From: ZC4RG35 sp036375695
GTDB taxonomy: Bacteria > Actinomycetota > Acidimicrobiia > Spongiisociales > ZC4RG35
Direction: 5' to 3'
Assembly: GCA_036375695.1 (NCBI GenBank)
Contig: DASVBU010000038.1
Coordinates: 1 to 56,244, forward strand
Length of the DNA: 56,244 bases
A model generated the notes under the pieces. That model made no database searches, was not told the origin of the DNA, and saw only the letters and a list, made by a program, of their open reading frames with translations. This document shows, piece by piece, positions 33,227 through 41,900 of this stretch. Numbering within the stretch: the first letter of the stretch is position 1; each line of letters begins with the position of its first letter. Position numbers and translations under genes: made by a program.

Positions 33227-34951
33227 TCAGAGGTACTGCCCGCCCGAGACCTTCTCGATCAACCGGCTCTCTTCGGCGCCACCCACGAGGGTGCGGACGT
33301 AGACGATCCGCTCGCCCTTCTTGCCGGAGATCTTGGCCCAGTCGTCGGGGTTGGTCGTGTTCGGGAGGTCCTCGTGCTCCCGGAACTCCTGCTTGATGGC
33401 CGCATGGAGGTCGGATGAGCGGATCCCACCGGGTCCGCCGGCGATCTGCCGCTTGATGGCGTCCTTCTTCGCCCGCCGGACGATGTTCTCGATCATGGCG
33501 CCCGAGGCGAAGTCCTTGAAGTACAGGACCTCCCGGTCCCCGTTGGCGTACGTGACCTCGAGGAACCGGTTCTCCTCGTCCTCCGCGTACATGGTGTCCA
33601 CCGTGGAGTCGATCATCGACTCGATGCAGTCCGCGACGCTGGAGTAGCTGGACAACTCCTCCGGGTCGATCGGGGTGTCGTCGGTCAGGTAGATCCGGAA
33701 GATCTCGCGTGCCGCCTGCGGGTCTGGCCGGTTGATCTTGATCTTCACGTCGAGACGCCCGGGCCGGAGGATGGCCGGGTCGATCAGGTCCTCACGGTTG
33801 GAGGCGCCGATCACCACCACGTTCTTCAGCGCCTCGACCCCGTCCAGCTCACTGAGCAGCTGGGGCACGATCGTCGACTCGACGTCGGAGCTGATGCCGG
33901 TGCCGCGGGTGCGGAACAGCGAGTCCATCTCGTCGAAGAACACGATCACGGGGACGCCCTCGTCGGACTTCTCTTTGGCCCGTTGGAAGATGAGCCGGAT
34001 CTGACGCTCCGTCTCGCCGACCCACTTGTTCAACAGCTCGGGGCCCTTGATGTTGAGGAAGTAGGACCTGACGTCGGGGTTGCCGGTCCTCTCGGCCACC
34101 TTCTGGGCGAGGCTGTTGGCCACGGCCTTCGCGATCAGGGTCTTCCCGCAACCGGGCGGGCCGTAGAGGAGGATGCCCTTGGGCGGATCGAGCTGGTACT
34201 CGCGGAACAGGTCGCGATAGAGGTACGGGAGCTCGACGGTGTCCCGGATCTGCTCGATCTGAGCGGCCAGGCCGCCGACTTCCTCGTAGGTGATGTCCGG
34301 GACCTCTTCCAGGACCAGCTCCTCCATCTCCGGCCGTTCCATCTTCTCCAGGACCAGTCCGGTCTTGGTGTCGATCCGGACGTAGTCGCCGGGACGGAGC
34401 CGGACGTCGAGCATGGTCTCGGCGCGGCTGGTGACCCGCTCCTCGTCGCCGTGCCCCATGAGGACGACGCGCCCGTCCGTGAGGACGTCGCGGACCCGAA
34501 GGACCTCGCCGGCGGGCTCGAAGGCGCGGACGTCGACGATGTTGAATGCCTCGTTGAGCAGGACTTCCTGGCCGACCTGGAGGAGCTTGACCTCGATGTT
34601 GGGCTGGGCGTTGACCCGAAGCTTGCGGTTGCCGGTGAGGACGTCGACCGTGCCGTCGGAATTGACCTGGAGGACCGTGCCGAAGTTGTTCGGCGGCTGG
34701 GTCAGCTTCTCGACCTCCTCACGGAGGACGCCGAGCTGTTCCCGGGCCTCCTCGAGGAGCTGGGCGATCTTGTCGTTCTGGGCCACGGCACGATCGAGAC
34801 GCTCCCGGGTGCGCTGGAGCTCGCGCTCCAGTTCGCTGTCGCCATGCGGTGACTCGCGGAGCCGGCGGCGGAGGTAGGCGACCTCCTCCTCGAGGGCCGC
34901 GGTCATCTTTCGCAATTCGACGACTTCCTGGGGCGTCTGTTCCTCTGCCAC
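33227..34951 (-). CDS. mpa: Proteasome-associated AAA ATPase Mpa/ARC
   Basis: A 574-residue unfoldase from GTG 34951, with a strong AGGAGG site. The N-terminal coiled coil (residues ~5-85) recruits Pup. An OB-fold interdomain follows. The AAA domain has Walker A YGPPGCGKTLIAKA, Walker B VIVFFDEMDSLF and the pore/second region NVVVIGASNREDLIDPAILR (shown to 20). The C-terminal ending GGQYL is the motif that docks on the 20S alpha ring. It leads the proteasome operon under a TATACT promoter. Confidence 0.96.
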   Translation of the reverse strand: MAEEQTPQEVVELRKMTAALEEEVAYLRRRLRESPHGDSELERELQRTRERLDRAVAQNDKIAQLLEEAREQLGVLREEVEKLTQPPNNFGTVLQVNSDGTVDVLTGNRKLRVNAQPNIEVKLLQVGQEVLLNEAFNIVDVRAFEPAGEVLRVRDVLTDGRVVLMGHGDEERVTSRAETMLDVRLRPGDYVRIDTKTGLVLEKMERPEMEELVLEEVPDITYEEVGGLAAQIEQIRDTVELPYLYRDLFREYQLDPPKGILLYGPPGCGKTLIAKAVANSLAQKVAERTGNPDVRSYFLNIKGPELLNKWVGETERQIRLIFQRAKEKSDEGVPVIVFFDEMDSLFRTRGTGISSDVESTIVPQLLSELDGVEALKNVVVIGASNREDLIDPAILRPGRLDVKIKINRPDPQAAREIFRIYLTDDTPIDPEELSSYSSVADCIESMIDSTVDTMYAEDEENRFLEVTYANGDREVLYFKDFASGAMIENIVRRAKKDAIKRQIAGGPGGIRSSDLHAAIKQEFREHEDLPNTTNPDDWAKISGKKGERIVYVRTLVGGAEESRLIEKVSGGQYL

Positions 34952-34984
34952 GGCTTCCTCCTACCTGGATGACCGCCTTCGGTC

Positions 34985-34990
34985 AGTATA
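34985..34990 (-). promoter_or_regulatory. Predicted -10 element of the proteasome operon
   Basis: TATACT on the minus strand, 34 nt before the mpa GTG, is close to the consensus. The expected +1 would leave a short leader containing the AGGAGG ribosome site. No good -35 hexamer is seen at the right spacing. Confidence 0.5.
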
Positions 34991-35025
34991 CGAACGGGGT
35001 TCGCTACTTACCCGGGACCATCGAA

Positions 35026-35808
35026 TCAGCCACTCTGGTCGATCCTGCGCATGAAAACGAGGAACCCGGTGTGCCCCACCATGGTGTGCTCGGGCCGCAC
35101 GCTGCGCCCGTCGACCTTCCAGTCGCGCATCAGGAACTCCTTGACCTCGATCTCGGCGAAGCGCCCCGTGTCCCGCGCGGCCGCAGTGGCGACCTCCAAC
35201 TGGGGAACGGTGGGCAGATAGGCACAGAGGATCCCACCCGGCGGCTGGTGCTTGGCCGCCACCTCGATGACATGCCAGGGCTCGGGAAGGTCGAGCACGA
35301 TCCGCTCCGGCTCAACCTCCGCCACGACGTCGCTCACGTCACCCATACGCAGGTCGAGGTGGGAAGGGATCTCGCCGTACCACCGCGTGATCGTCTTCCG
35401 GGCATGGGCGGCGTGGTCCTCGCGGCGCTCCACGCTCACCACCCTCCCCGTGGGACCCACCGCCCTGGCCAGACCGAGGGTGAGGGCGCCGGACCCGGTT
35501 CCCGCCTCGAGTACGGTCATCCCCGGGCCGATGTCGGCGTAGACGAGGATGGGCCCGAGGTCCTTCGGGTAGACCACCTGGGCGCCCCGCTTCATCCGCA
35601 GGACGTAGTCGGAGAGGCGTGGCCGCAGCAGGAGGAGCTTGGCCCCGGCATGTGTCTCCAGCCACGACCCGTCCTCGGCGCCGATGATCGCCTCGTGTGG
35701 GATCGAGCCCTTGTGGAACGTGAATGCCTTGCCGGGCTCCAGTTTGAGGAGGTAGTGCCTGCCCTTGTCGTCGACCAGGAGGGCCGGGTCGCCCGGTTCG
35801 AAGGTCAC
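35026..35808 (-). CDS. trmI: tRNA (adenine-58-N1)-methyltransferase TrmI
   Basis: A 260-residue SAM-dependent methyltransferase that modifies A58 in the T-loop. The N-terminal beta domain (VDDKGRHYLLKLEPGKAF, HKGSIPHEAIIG) and motif I VLEAGTGSGALTLGLARAVG, then VVSVERREDHAAHA (motif II Glu), RIVLDLPEPWHVIE (motif IV) and the C-terminal motif are all present. GTG 35808 is chosen because it overlaps the upstream microprotein stop as GTGA and gives the expected N terminus. The same trmI-mpa neighbourhood occurs in mycobacteria. Confidence 0.93.
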   Translation of the reverse strand: MTFEPGDPALLVDDKGRHYLLKLEPGKAFTFHKGSIPHEAIIGAEDGSWLETHAGAKLLLLRPRLSDYVLRMKRGAQVVYPKDLGPILVYADIGPGMTVLEAGTGSGALTLGLARAVGPTGRVVSVERREDHAAHARKTITRWYGEIPSHLDLRMGDVSDVVAEVEPERIVLDLPEPWHVIEVAAKHQPPGGILCAYLPTVPQLEVATAAARDTGRFAEIEVKEFLMRDWKVDGRSVRPEHTMVGHTGFLVFMRRIDQSG

Positions 35809-35900
35809 GCCAGGACCGCCACGATCGACGCGATCAGGCCGAGCACCATGGCGATGACGACCACCCAGACCGTTATTCGCACGATTCGCTGTTGTCGCAT
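35805..35900 (-). CDS. 31-residue single-pass membrane microprotein
   Basis: ATG at 35900 is preceded by GAGGTG 6 nt upstream. The product has a short basic N terminus (MRQQRIVRIT), then one hydrophobic helix (VWVVVIAMVLGLIASIVAVL) to the C terminus. Its TGA overlaps the trmI GTG (GTGA), so translation is coupled. The shape recalls small DUF4044/Prli42-type stressosome anchors of Firmicutes, but that is from memory and unverified. Too short for a family call on its own; coupling and a good ribosome site make it likely real. Confidence 0.6.
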   Translation of the reverse strand: MRQQRIVRITVWVVVIAMVLGLIASIVAVLA

Positions 35901-35924
35901 GGTTCGCACCTCGCGAGGCGACGG

Positions 35925-35930
35925 TAGATT
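35925..35930 (+). promoter_or_regulatory. Predicted -10 element of the 35940 gene
   Basis: TAGATT lies 9 nt before the ATG at 35940, with no Shine-Dalgarno site, so a leaderless or near-leaderless start is likely. The minus-strand microprotein and trmI start on the other side. Confidence 0.4.
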
Positions 35931-35939
35931 GCTCCAACG

Positions 35940-36212
35940 ATGACCGGCCTCATATCCAAGGTAGTTGCTGGGATCTTCGGAGAACCGGGGCCTGCCGGGC
36001 GCCTCAGGGTCCTCACGGGTCTCCGCACGCGAGATCCCAGGCAGCTCACCACCGGCCTCGCCCTCCTCGGCCTCGCCTACCTGCGCCGGTCACAGCCTCG
36101 CCGCCAGTTGGTCTACCGGAAGGTCCTGAGAGAGGACGACGCGCTCCTCATCAGGGTGGCGGGGCCCGACACCAGGCCGATCGACAGGAAGAAGCTCCGC
36201 GGTATCCGCTGA
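35940..36212 (+). CDS. Hypothetical small protein with a hydrophobic segment
   Basis: A 90-residue basic protein. A mild hydrophobic stretch at ~40-48 (LALLGLAYL) sits between Arg-rich parts, and the C terminus is basic (DRKKLRGIR). No known motif is recognised. Divergent to trmI and convergent with the small membrane protein at 36223, 10 nt apart. It may be membrane-associated. A real gene is likely from the promoter match and codon use, but no function is proposed. Confidence 0.6.
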   Translation: MTGLISKVVAGIFGEPGPAGRLRVLTGLRTRDPRQLTTGLALLGLAYLRRSQPRRQLVYRKVLREDDALLIRVAGPDTRPIDRKKLRGIR

Positions 36213-36222
36213 GCCTCGGGCG

Positions 36223-36417
36223 TCAGACCCGGTACACCTCGACCAAGGTCTTCCCCCGTGACCCGCGACGCCGGCCGACGAGGAACGCCAGGGCGACGAC
36301 ACCGGCGGCGATCAGGAGCCCCACCATGGCTTTGTCCTTGGCCGCCTCACGGGTCTCGTCGACCGCGTCGACGATCTCCATCGCCTTGGCCTCGATGTCC
36401 TCACGGGTTATTGGCAC
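36223..36417 (-). CDS. Small membrane protein (DUF3618/YtxH-like)
   Basis: A 64-residue protein with an acidic N-terminal helix (REDIEAKAMEIVDAVDETRE), a TM helix (VGLLIAAGVVALAFLVG at ~31-48) and a basic tail (GRRRGSRGK). This resembles the DUF3618-type partners that accompany holin-like phage-holin-3-6 proteins in actinobacteria. It overlaps the upstream gene by 17 nt. Role unknown, possibly membrane or cell-envelope maintenance. Confidence 0.68.
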   Translation of the reverse strand: MPITREDIEAKAMEIVDAVDETREAAKDKAMVGLLIAAGVVALAFLVGRRRGSRGKTLVEVYRV

Positions 36418-36712
36418 TGCGGGCTCCGATCCTCCACGCCACCAGCATGGCCCCGATGGCGGCGGTCAACGCGGTGAGACCCCGGGCGAGGATCTCCCAC
36501 CACTCCCCGTCCGGGAGCAGCATGCGATAGGCGAAGTAGGCCCCGAGCACGAGAAGGAACGCCCCGCTCGACATGAGCATCGCCCCACCGAGACCCAGGC
36601 CCGCCTGCCGTCCGAGCCTCTTCGCGGGCTCGATCGTCTCCTGACGGAGGTACTCCTTCGTCATCTCGAAGAGCTCTGTCGTGAGCTGTGGGATCTCCTG
36701 GGGATTCGCCAT
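36401..36712 (-). CDS. Putative phage-holin-3-6/Holin-X-like membrane protein
   Basis: A 103-residue protein from ATG 36712 (MANPQEIPQLTTELFEMTKE). It has a polar N-terminal helix and two hydrophobic helices (LGLGGAMLMSSGAFLLVLGA and ALTAAIGAMLVAWRIG), the outline of the actinobacterial holin-X superfamily. These are usually chromosomal membrane proteins rather than phage lysis genes. It is followed by the DUF3618-like gene, a common pairing. Confidence 0.7.
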   Translation of the reverse strand: MANPQEIPQLTTELFEMTKEYLRQETIEPAKRLGRQAGLGLGGAMLMSSGAFLLVLGAYFAYRMLLPDGEWWEILARGLTALTAAIGAMLVAWRIGARSANNP

Positions 36713-36734
36713 CGCCGAGGAATCTAACAACACC

Positions 36735-36762
36735 TGGACACAGCGCCACCAGGAGTTAGGGT
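36735..36762 (+). promoter_or_regulatory. Predicted promoter of the 36772 transporter
   Basis: TGGACA (36735-36740), close to TTGACA, is followed by a 16-nt spacer and TAGGGT (36757-36762). The GTG start is 9 nt further on, so the mRNA would be leaderless or nearly so. No Shine-Dalgarno site is seen. Confidence 0.5.
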
Positions 36763-36771
36763 TGCGGCTCG

Positions 36772-38103
36772 GTGGACCTCCTCGGTGACATGCGCGCCCT
36801 GGGACCCCGGTATCGGGCCCTTTGGACCGGCCAGGCGCTGGCCCAGTTCGGGACCTATGTCGCCTTCTTCACCATCCCGGTCCTCATCGACTTCATCCTG
36901 GAGAGCACGGGGCAGGGCGACGCCACCGCCCTCGAGTACGCCATGGCGTACGCCCTGGAGAACATCCCGATCATCCTCACGGGTCTCGTCGGAGGGGTCC
37001 TCCTCGACCGATGGGCCCTCCGCCCGGTGATCATCGCCACCCACCTGATCCGCGCGTCCGTCTTCTTCTATCTCTCGGCCACCGCCTCCGCCGGCTCGCT
37101 CAACGTGGGAACGGTGCTGGCACTGGCCTTCGTCATCGGGACGATGTCGACGATGTTCGAGGGAGCCCTCTACGCCATCCTCCCCAACATCGTCCGGCAG
37201 AAGCACCTGCCCCGGGCCAACTCTTTGATCACCGCCACCATCCAGGCCAACTTCGCCCTCGGCCCCCTCTTTGCGGGCATCCTCACCTCGTTGTCGGAGT
37301 CGCCGTCCATCGGCCTCTTCCTCACCGGCCTCCTCTTCATCTTCGCCGCGGTCTCGATGCGGGGTGTCGGGCGGGTGGCCCATCACCGCTCCCCTATCGA
37401 GACCCGGAGCCCCTTCTTCACCGAGGCCGCCAACGGGATCCGCTACGTGTGGGCCGAGCCGCGGCTTCGCCTTATCACGATCGCGGCAGCCGCGGCCAAC
37501 CTCGTGGTCGGCTTCATCGAAGGGACGTGGAGGGAGTTGTACGAGCTCGTGGTCGGGGCGAACGATGCCGCCCAGCAGGGTCTGCTCCTCAGCATGCTGG
37601 GCGTGGGCGGCATCATCGGCGCCTTCGTGGCCCCTTCGGTGACCAAGCGCATCGGCCTCGGTCGTTCCCTGGTCATCGGAATGGCGATGACCGGTCTCGG
37701 GATGTTCGCCTTCATGTTCACCAGGTACGGGTTGATCGCGATCTTCCTCCAGGTGTTCTGGATGGCCGGTGTTTCCATCGTCAACGTCCCGATCGCCACG
37801 GTGCGCCAGGTGTACTCGTCACCGTCGATGCTGGGGCGGGTCATCACCGCCAGCCGGGCGATCGGCTGGGCCACGATCCCGCTCGGCGCCGTGCTCGGCG
37901 GGGCGCTGGGCTCGTCGGAGGCGACCTACCCGCTGGTGGCCCGCGCCGCCCCGATCCTGCTCATGGCCACGGCGCTGTGGCTGTTCACCACGGTGATCTG
38001 GTCCGACACCTTTGGCCCACGCGAGGACGACCCCGGAGAGGATGCCGGGGAACAAGGCGAGCTGTTCGAAGTCGGTGAGCCCGCCGGCGGCGACCACGAG
38101 TGA
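36772..38103 (+). CDS. MFS transporter (MFS_3/enterobactin-exporter-like)
   Basis: A 443-residue membrane protein with about 12 TM helices. It starts GTG 36772 (MDLLGDMRALGPRYRALWTG, QALAQFGTYVAFFTIPVLID). The MFS loop 2-3 motif GGVLLDRWALRPV (G-x3-D-R-x-x-R) is present at ~74-86, and GGIIGAFVAPSVTKRIG marks the second half. This resembles permeases that export drugs or siderophores. No substrate can be named. The C-terminal tail is acidic (REDDPGEDAGEQGE). Confidence 0.85.
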   Translation: MDLLGDMRALGPRYRALWTGQALAQFGTYVAFFTIPVLIDFILESTGQGDATALEYAMAYALENIPIILTGLVGGVLLDRWALRPVIIATHLIRASVFFYLSATASAGSLNVGTVLALAFVIGTMSTMFEGALYAILPNIVRQKHLPRANSLITATIQANFALGPLFAGILTSLSESPSIGLFLTGLLFIFAAVSMRGVGRVAHHRSPIETRSPFFTEAANGIRYVWAEPRLRLITIAAAAANLVVGFIEGTWRELYELVVGANDAAQQGLLLSMLGVGGIIGAFVAPSVTKRIGLGRSLVIGMAMTGLGMFAFMFTRYGLIAIFLQVFWMAGVSIVNVPIATVRQVYSSPSMLGRVITASRAIGWATIPLGAVLGGALGSSEATYPLVARAAPILLMATALWLFTTVIWSDTFGPREDDPGEDAGEQGELFEVGEPAGGDHE

Positions 38104-38121
38104 CAGACGTCTGAAGAGCGG

Positions 38122-38832
38122 CTAGGCGCCGGGGGCGATGACCCGGATGCTCTGGACGTTGTCCTCGATCTCGAGACGCCAGGTGATGCCGTCGATGACC
38201 CACTCCGCCTGGTGCGTCAGGTCCCTGAAGTCCTCGAGGGTCCCGCCCGCCAGGCCGACCCGGCTGTACTGCTCCAGGCACTCGGGCTGGTGCGGATGCA
38301 CGACATGGCAGACGTGGATCACCAGGCGATCGGCGTTCTCGTCGGAAAGCCAGGACTGGACCAATAGCCCGTACAGGTCCTCGGTCCGGTCGTCGTAGGC
38401 GCCGGCGATGAGGCTCGACTCGCCGAACCGATAGGTGAAGGCGTCGAAGCGGCCGGTCTCGGGGGTGCGTGGGATCCCCTTGGTGATCGCCGGGGGTGAT
38501 GTCACCTCGTTCCAGCGATCGGCCAGCTGGGGCAGCTCGATCCCCAGGGAGTCGGACGCCGCATCGGGGGCAGTTTGGACGGGCGCTGGTGCCGCGGTTC
38601 CCGCGACCGGGGTCTCCTCGGCCCGCGGCCACGAGTTGACCACCAGGATCACGGCGACGACGAATCCGAGAACGGCCAGCACCCAGATACCACCACCGCG
38701 GAGCTGATGGATGAGGTCGACGTGCCCGGTGGCCGCGGCCGCCTTGCCTCCCAGGCCCAGATGCCCGCCCGAAGCAGGCACCTCAGGAGCGACGACGAAG
38801 TCGTCCTCGAACAATCGGGTCGTCTGCTCCAT
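38122..38832 (-). CDS. Membrane-anchored hypothetical protein with an extracytoplasmic domain
   Basis: A 236-residue protein. An acidic cytosolic start leads to one TM helix at ~48-65 (GIWVLAVLGFVVAVILVV), then a Pro/Ala-rich linker (AGTAAPAPVQTAPDAA) and a ~140-residue outside domain. Two Cys near ~175 and 184 (VCHVVH, PECLEQ) could form a disulfide. No family recognised. It is transcribed divergently from nothing close upstream; the large subtilase gene is next on the same strand, 95 nt upstream, with a hairpin between. Confidence 0.75.
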   Translation of the reverse strand: MEQTTRLFEDDFVVAPEVPASGGHLGLGGKAAAATGHVDLIHQLRGGGIWVLAVLGFVVAVILVVNSWPRAEETPVAGTAAPAPVQTAPDAASDSLGIELPQLADRWNEVTSPPAITKGIPRTPETGRFDAFTYRFGESSLIAGAYDDRTEDLYGLLVQSWLSDENADRLVIHVCHVVHPHQPECLEQYSRVGLAGGTLEDFRDLTHQAEWVIDGITWRLEIEDNVQSIRVIAPGA

Positions 38833-38877
38833 GTCTGTTTATCGGAACCAAGCCTTGAAAAGATGAGTGCGACACGC

Positions 38878-38907
38878 GATCGAGGCCCGGTTTCCCGGGC
38901 CTCGATC
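38878..38907 (-). terminator. Terminator-like stem-loop after the subtilase gene
   Basis: GATCGAGGCCCGG (38878-38890) pairs perfectly with CCGGGCCTCGATC (38895-38907) around a 4-nt loop. It lies 20 nt past the subtilase stop on the minus strand. The tail (CATCTTTTC about 13 nt on) is weakly T-rich. Likely terminator or attenuator between the two minus-strand genes. Confidence 0.6.
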
Positions 38908-38927
38908 ACTACGGCTTCTGACCGGGA

Positions 38928-41900
38928 TCAGCTGTCCAAATGGAACGCCCGGTAGAGGAATGCCGCCATCTGCCCGCGCGTGATGTTCGCATTCGGGCAG
39001 TAGTTGGTGTTCGCCGGCGGGTTGCACCCACGGGTGATGCCGACCTCCGCGATGGCGTTGATCGCATCCTCGTGGATGTTGCCGTCATCGTCGACGAACC
39101 AGTCGGTCGCCGACGGATCCAACTCGAACGCCCGTTGCATGAACGTCGCCATTTCGGCTCTGGTCAGAGTCGCATCCGGGCAGTAGTGCGTGTTGTCCGG
39201 CGGGTTGCACCCACGGGTTATCCCGGCATCGGCGAGGGCGTTGATCTCGGCCTCGAAGAGGTGACCATCGTCATCGTCGAAGTGGTCCGTGCTCGAGGCG
39301 GGCAGACCGAGCGCTCTCACGATGAACGCCGCCATCTGACCGCGTGTCACGACACCGTCCGGGCAGAACAACGTGTTGTCCGGCGGGTTGCACCCACGGG
39401 TGATGCCCTCTTCGGCCAGCCACGAGATCTCCGTGAAGAACAGGTGGTCCTCCGGGACATCGTCGAAGACCGGTCCGGGTTCCGGTGCGGGCACCGCCTC
39501 CACGGTGGTGGTGGCGTACTGCGAGCCGACCTGGTTGGTCGGGAACAGCCAGAGCATGTCCCCGGACCCGGTCACCGAAAGCGAACCACCATCACCGGCG
39601 CCGACGCCGATCAGGTTTCCGATCTCGGTCTCGATCACGGAGCCCAGATCGATCTCCAGGTCCTCCATGAGCCCGACCAGCGAGTCGTCACGGAGATCGA
39701 ACATGAAGATGTCCGCCGTGAACTCGTCACTGTCCGAGTTCATCCCGAAATCGCCGTTCAGGTCGACGAGCAGGCTCGCGACCTCGTCGTTGTAGTCCGT
39801 CTGGACGACGTACTGCAGGAATGCACCGCCCAGGTTCAGGTCGAACAAGGCGGTGACGTACAGGCCACTGAACTCACCCGTCCCGGTGAGCAGCCCGAAG
39901 TCCGCGGCGACGATCAGGAAGTCGTCGCTCCCGTCGGAGTCGGCATCCAGGAAGACGTCGATCTCGTACGGGTTGAGCGTCTCGGTCGGCTCGAGGCCGA
40001 GGGCGATGTCCAGGACATCCAGGTCACCGTCCGCGAACGTGGTGAAACCCGCGGCCTGGATGGTCCCGTTCGAAGCGTCACCGACGCCGAGAAGGTTGTA
40101 GCCGGAGGCCAAGCCGTCGGCGCCGCCGTTGGCGACGTCGATGCTCCCCTGGCCACCACTCACCGAGAGGTCGGACGCCGGATCCATCACTGCCATGACG
40201 CCGACGACCATGTCGTCGCCCGGGTGCGACTCGTCGAAGATCCGGATCCAACCGTCGAACTCGGTCTGGGTCTGCTCCCAGAACGCGCCGACGTCGGCCG
40301 GCATCTGCTCCGGGTCCCACGACAGGGTGACGTCGAAGGCGGCGGTTCCACCCGATGTGGTCACCGAGGTCGGGAAGTCCAGGTCGACACCATCGATCGG
40401 CTGGTTCGGGATGAACTCGAGCGTGTAGGTGGTGTCGTCCTCGAGCCGGGTGATCGTGACGGTCTCCGATGCGTCACCCGCATCGAGAGGATTGATCCGC
40501 CCGAAGGACACGCCGGCGGGTGATGCATAGCCGTGGAGCTCGAGCACCGCGACGTCGGCCTGGGCGACACCCGTCCCCTGTCTCGCCAGCGCCACCCCGC
40601 CTTCCGGCTCTGCCGGGCGGGCGGAGTTCATGATCAGGGACTTGACGCCCTCGGGTGTCAGGTCCGGGTACTGGTCCAGCAGTTGGGCCGCCAGACCGGC
40701 GATGTGCGGCGTCGCCATCGACGTCCCGTTGGAGGATGCGCCACCGTCGCCGCTGCCCACGTCGGCCGAGATGATCCCGAATCCGGGAGCGGACACGTCC
40801 GGCTTGAACACGTTGCCGATGCCCGGCCCGCGTGACGAGAACGCGGCCATCTCGTCGGCCAGTTCAGGATGCTCGATCACGACGTCCGGGGACATCGTGA
40901 CGTTCACCGTGTCGGTCTCGGTGGCGGCGAGGATCGCCTCACCGTCGTCGAGCCCTATCAACATGGCCGGGATGGTCGGCTGATCCGGCGTCCCGTCCTG
41001 GCTCATGGTGAACAGCGGTTCGTCCTGGTTGTCGAAGACCACCACGGCAATCGCACCCGCCTCCTGTGCGGCACGGACCTTCGCCGAGAAGGAGCAGGTG
41101 CCACGCTGGATCAACGCGATGTTGTCTTCGAGCTCGGCGGGATTGTTGATCATCCCCGTTAGGCCCGCCTCGTCTGTCGGGTCGCACGCATTCAGTGGAT
41201 CGGCCACGGCGATGTCGTCGGTGATCTCGGAATCGAGCGCCCCGAAGTCGCCGATGGTGGCCTCATACTCACCGGCGATGCCCGCGGGCGAGTTGACCCT
41301 CACTGCGTTCACGAAGAAGCCGTCATCGATGGATGCGGCCACCGAGATGGCACCGTCGGCGTTGGCGGGCGAGCTGGTGATGTACGGGATGTCACCGGCG
41401 TTGCCGGAGGCCGCAACAACGACGACACCCAGGTCGACCGCGTTCTGGGAGGCGATCGTCGACGGGTCGTTGGGCAGCCCGAAGTCGGACCCCAGGCTCA
41501 TGTTGATGATGTCGACGTGGTCATCGGTTGCCAGGTCGTTGTTCGGGTCGAGTGCCCGCTCGATCGCGTCCGACGTCAGGTCGGTGCACCCCGTGGCGTC
41601 CCCGAAGACCTTGTAGGCATAGATGACGGCGTCGGGCGCCATGCCCTCGCCATGACCACCGGGGACCTCCAGGCCGGCCGCGGTCGCCGCGACGTGGGTC
41701 CCATGCCCGAAGACGTCGAGCGGGTCGGGATCCGGGCTGGGGACCTCGACAGGAGTTGATGCGCAGGGGTCGTAGATCGGCCCGGCGAAGTCGAAACCGC
41801 CGACGACCTTGGCCGTCGGGAAGGTCCCGGGCTCGATCACACCGGTCTCGTTCTCGTCGTAGGCCTGTTCGGTGCCCGGGCCACCGAACGCCGCGTGGGT

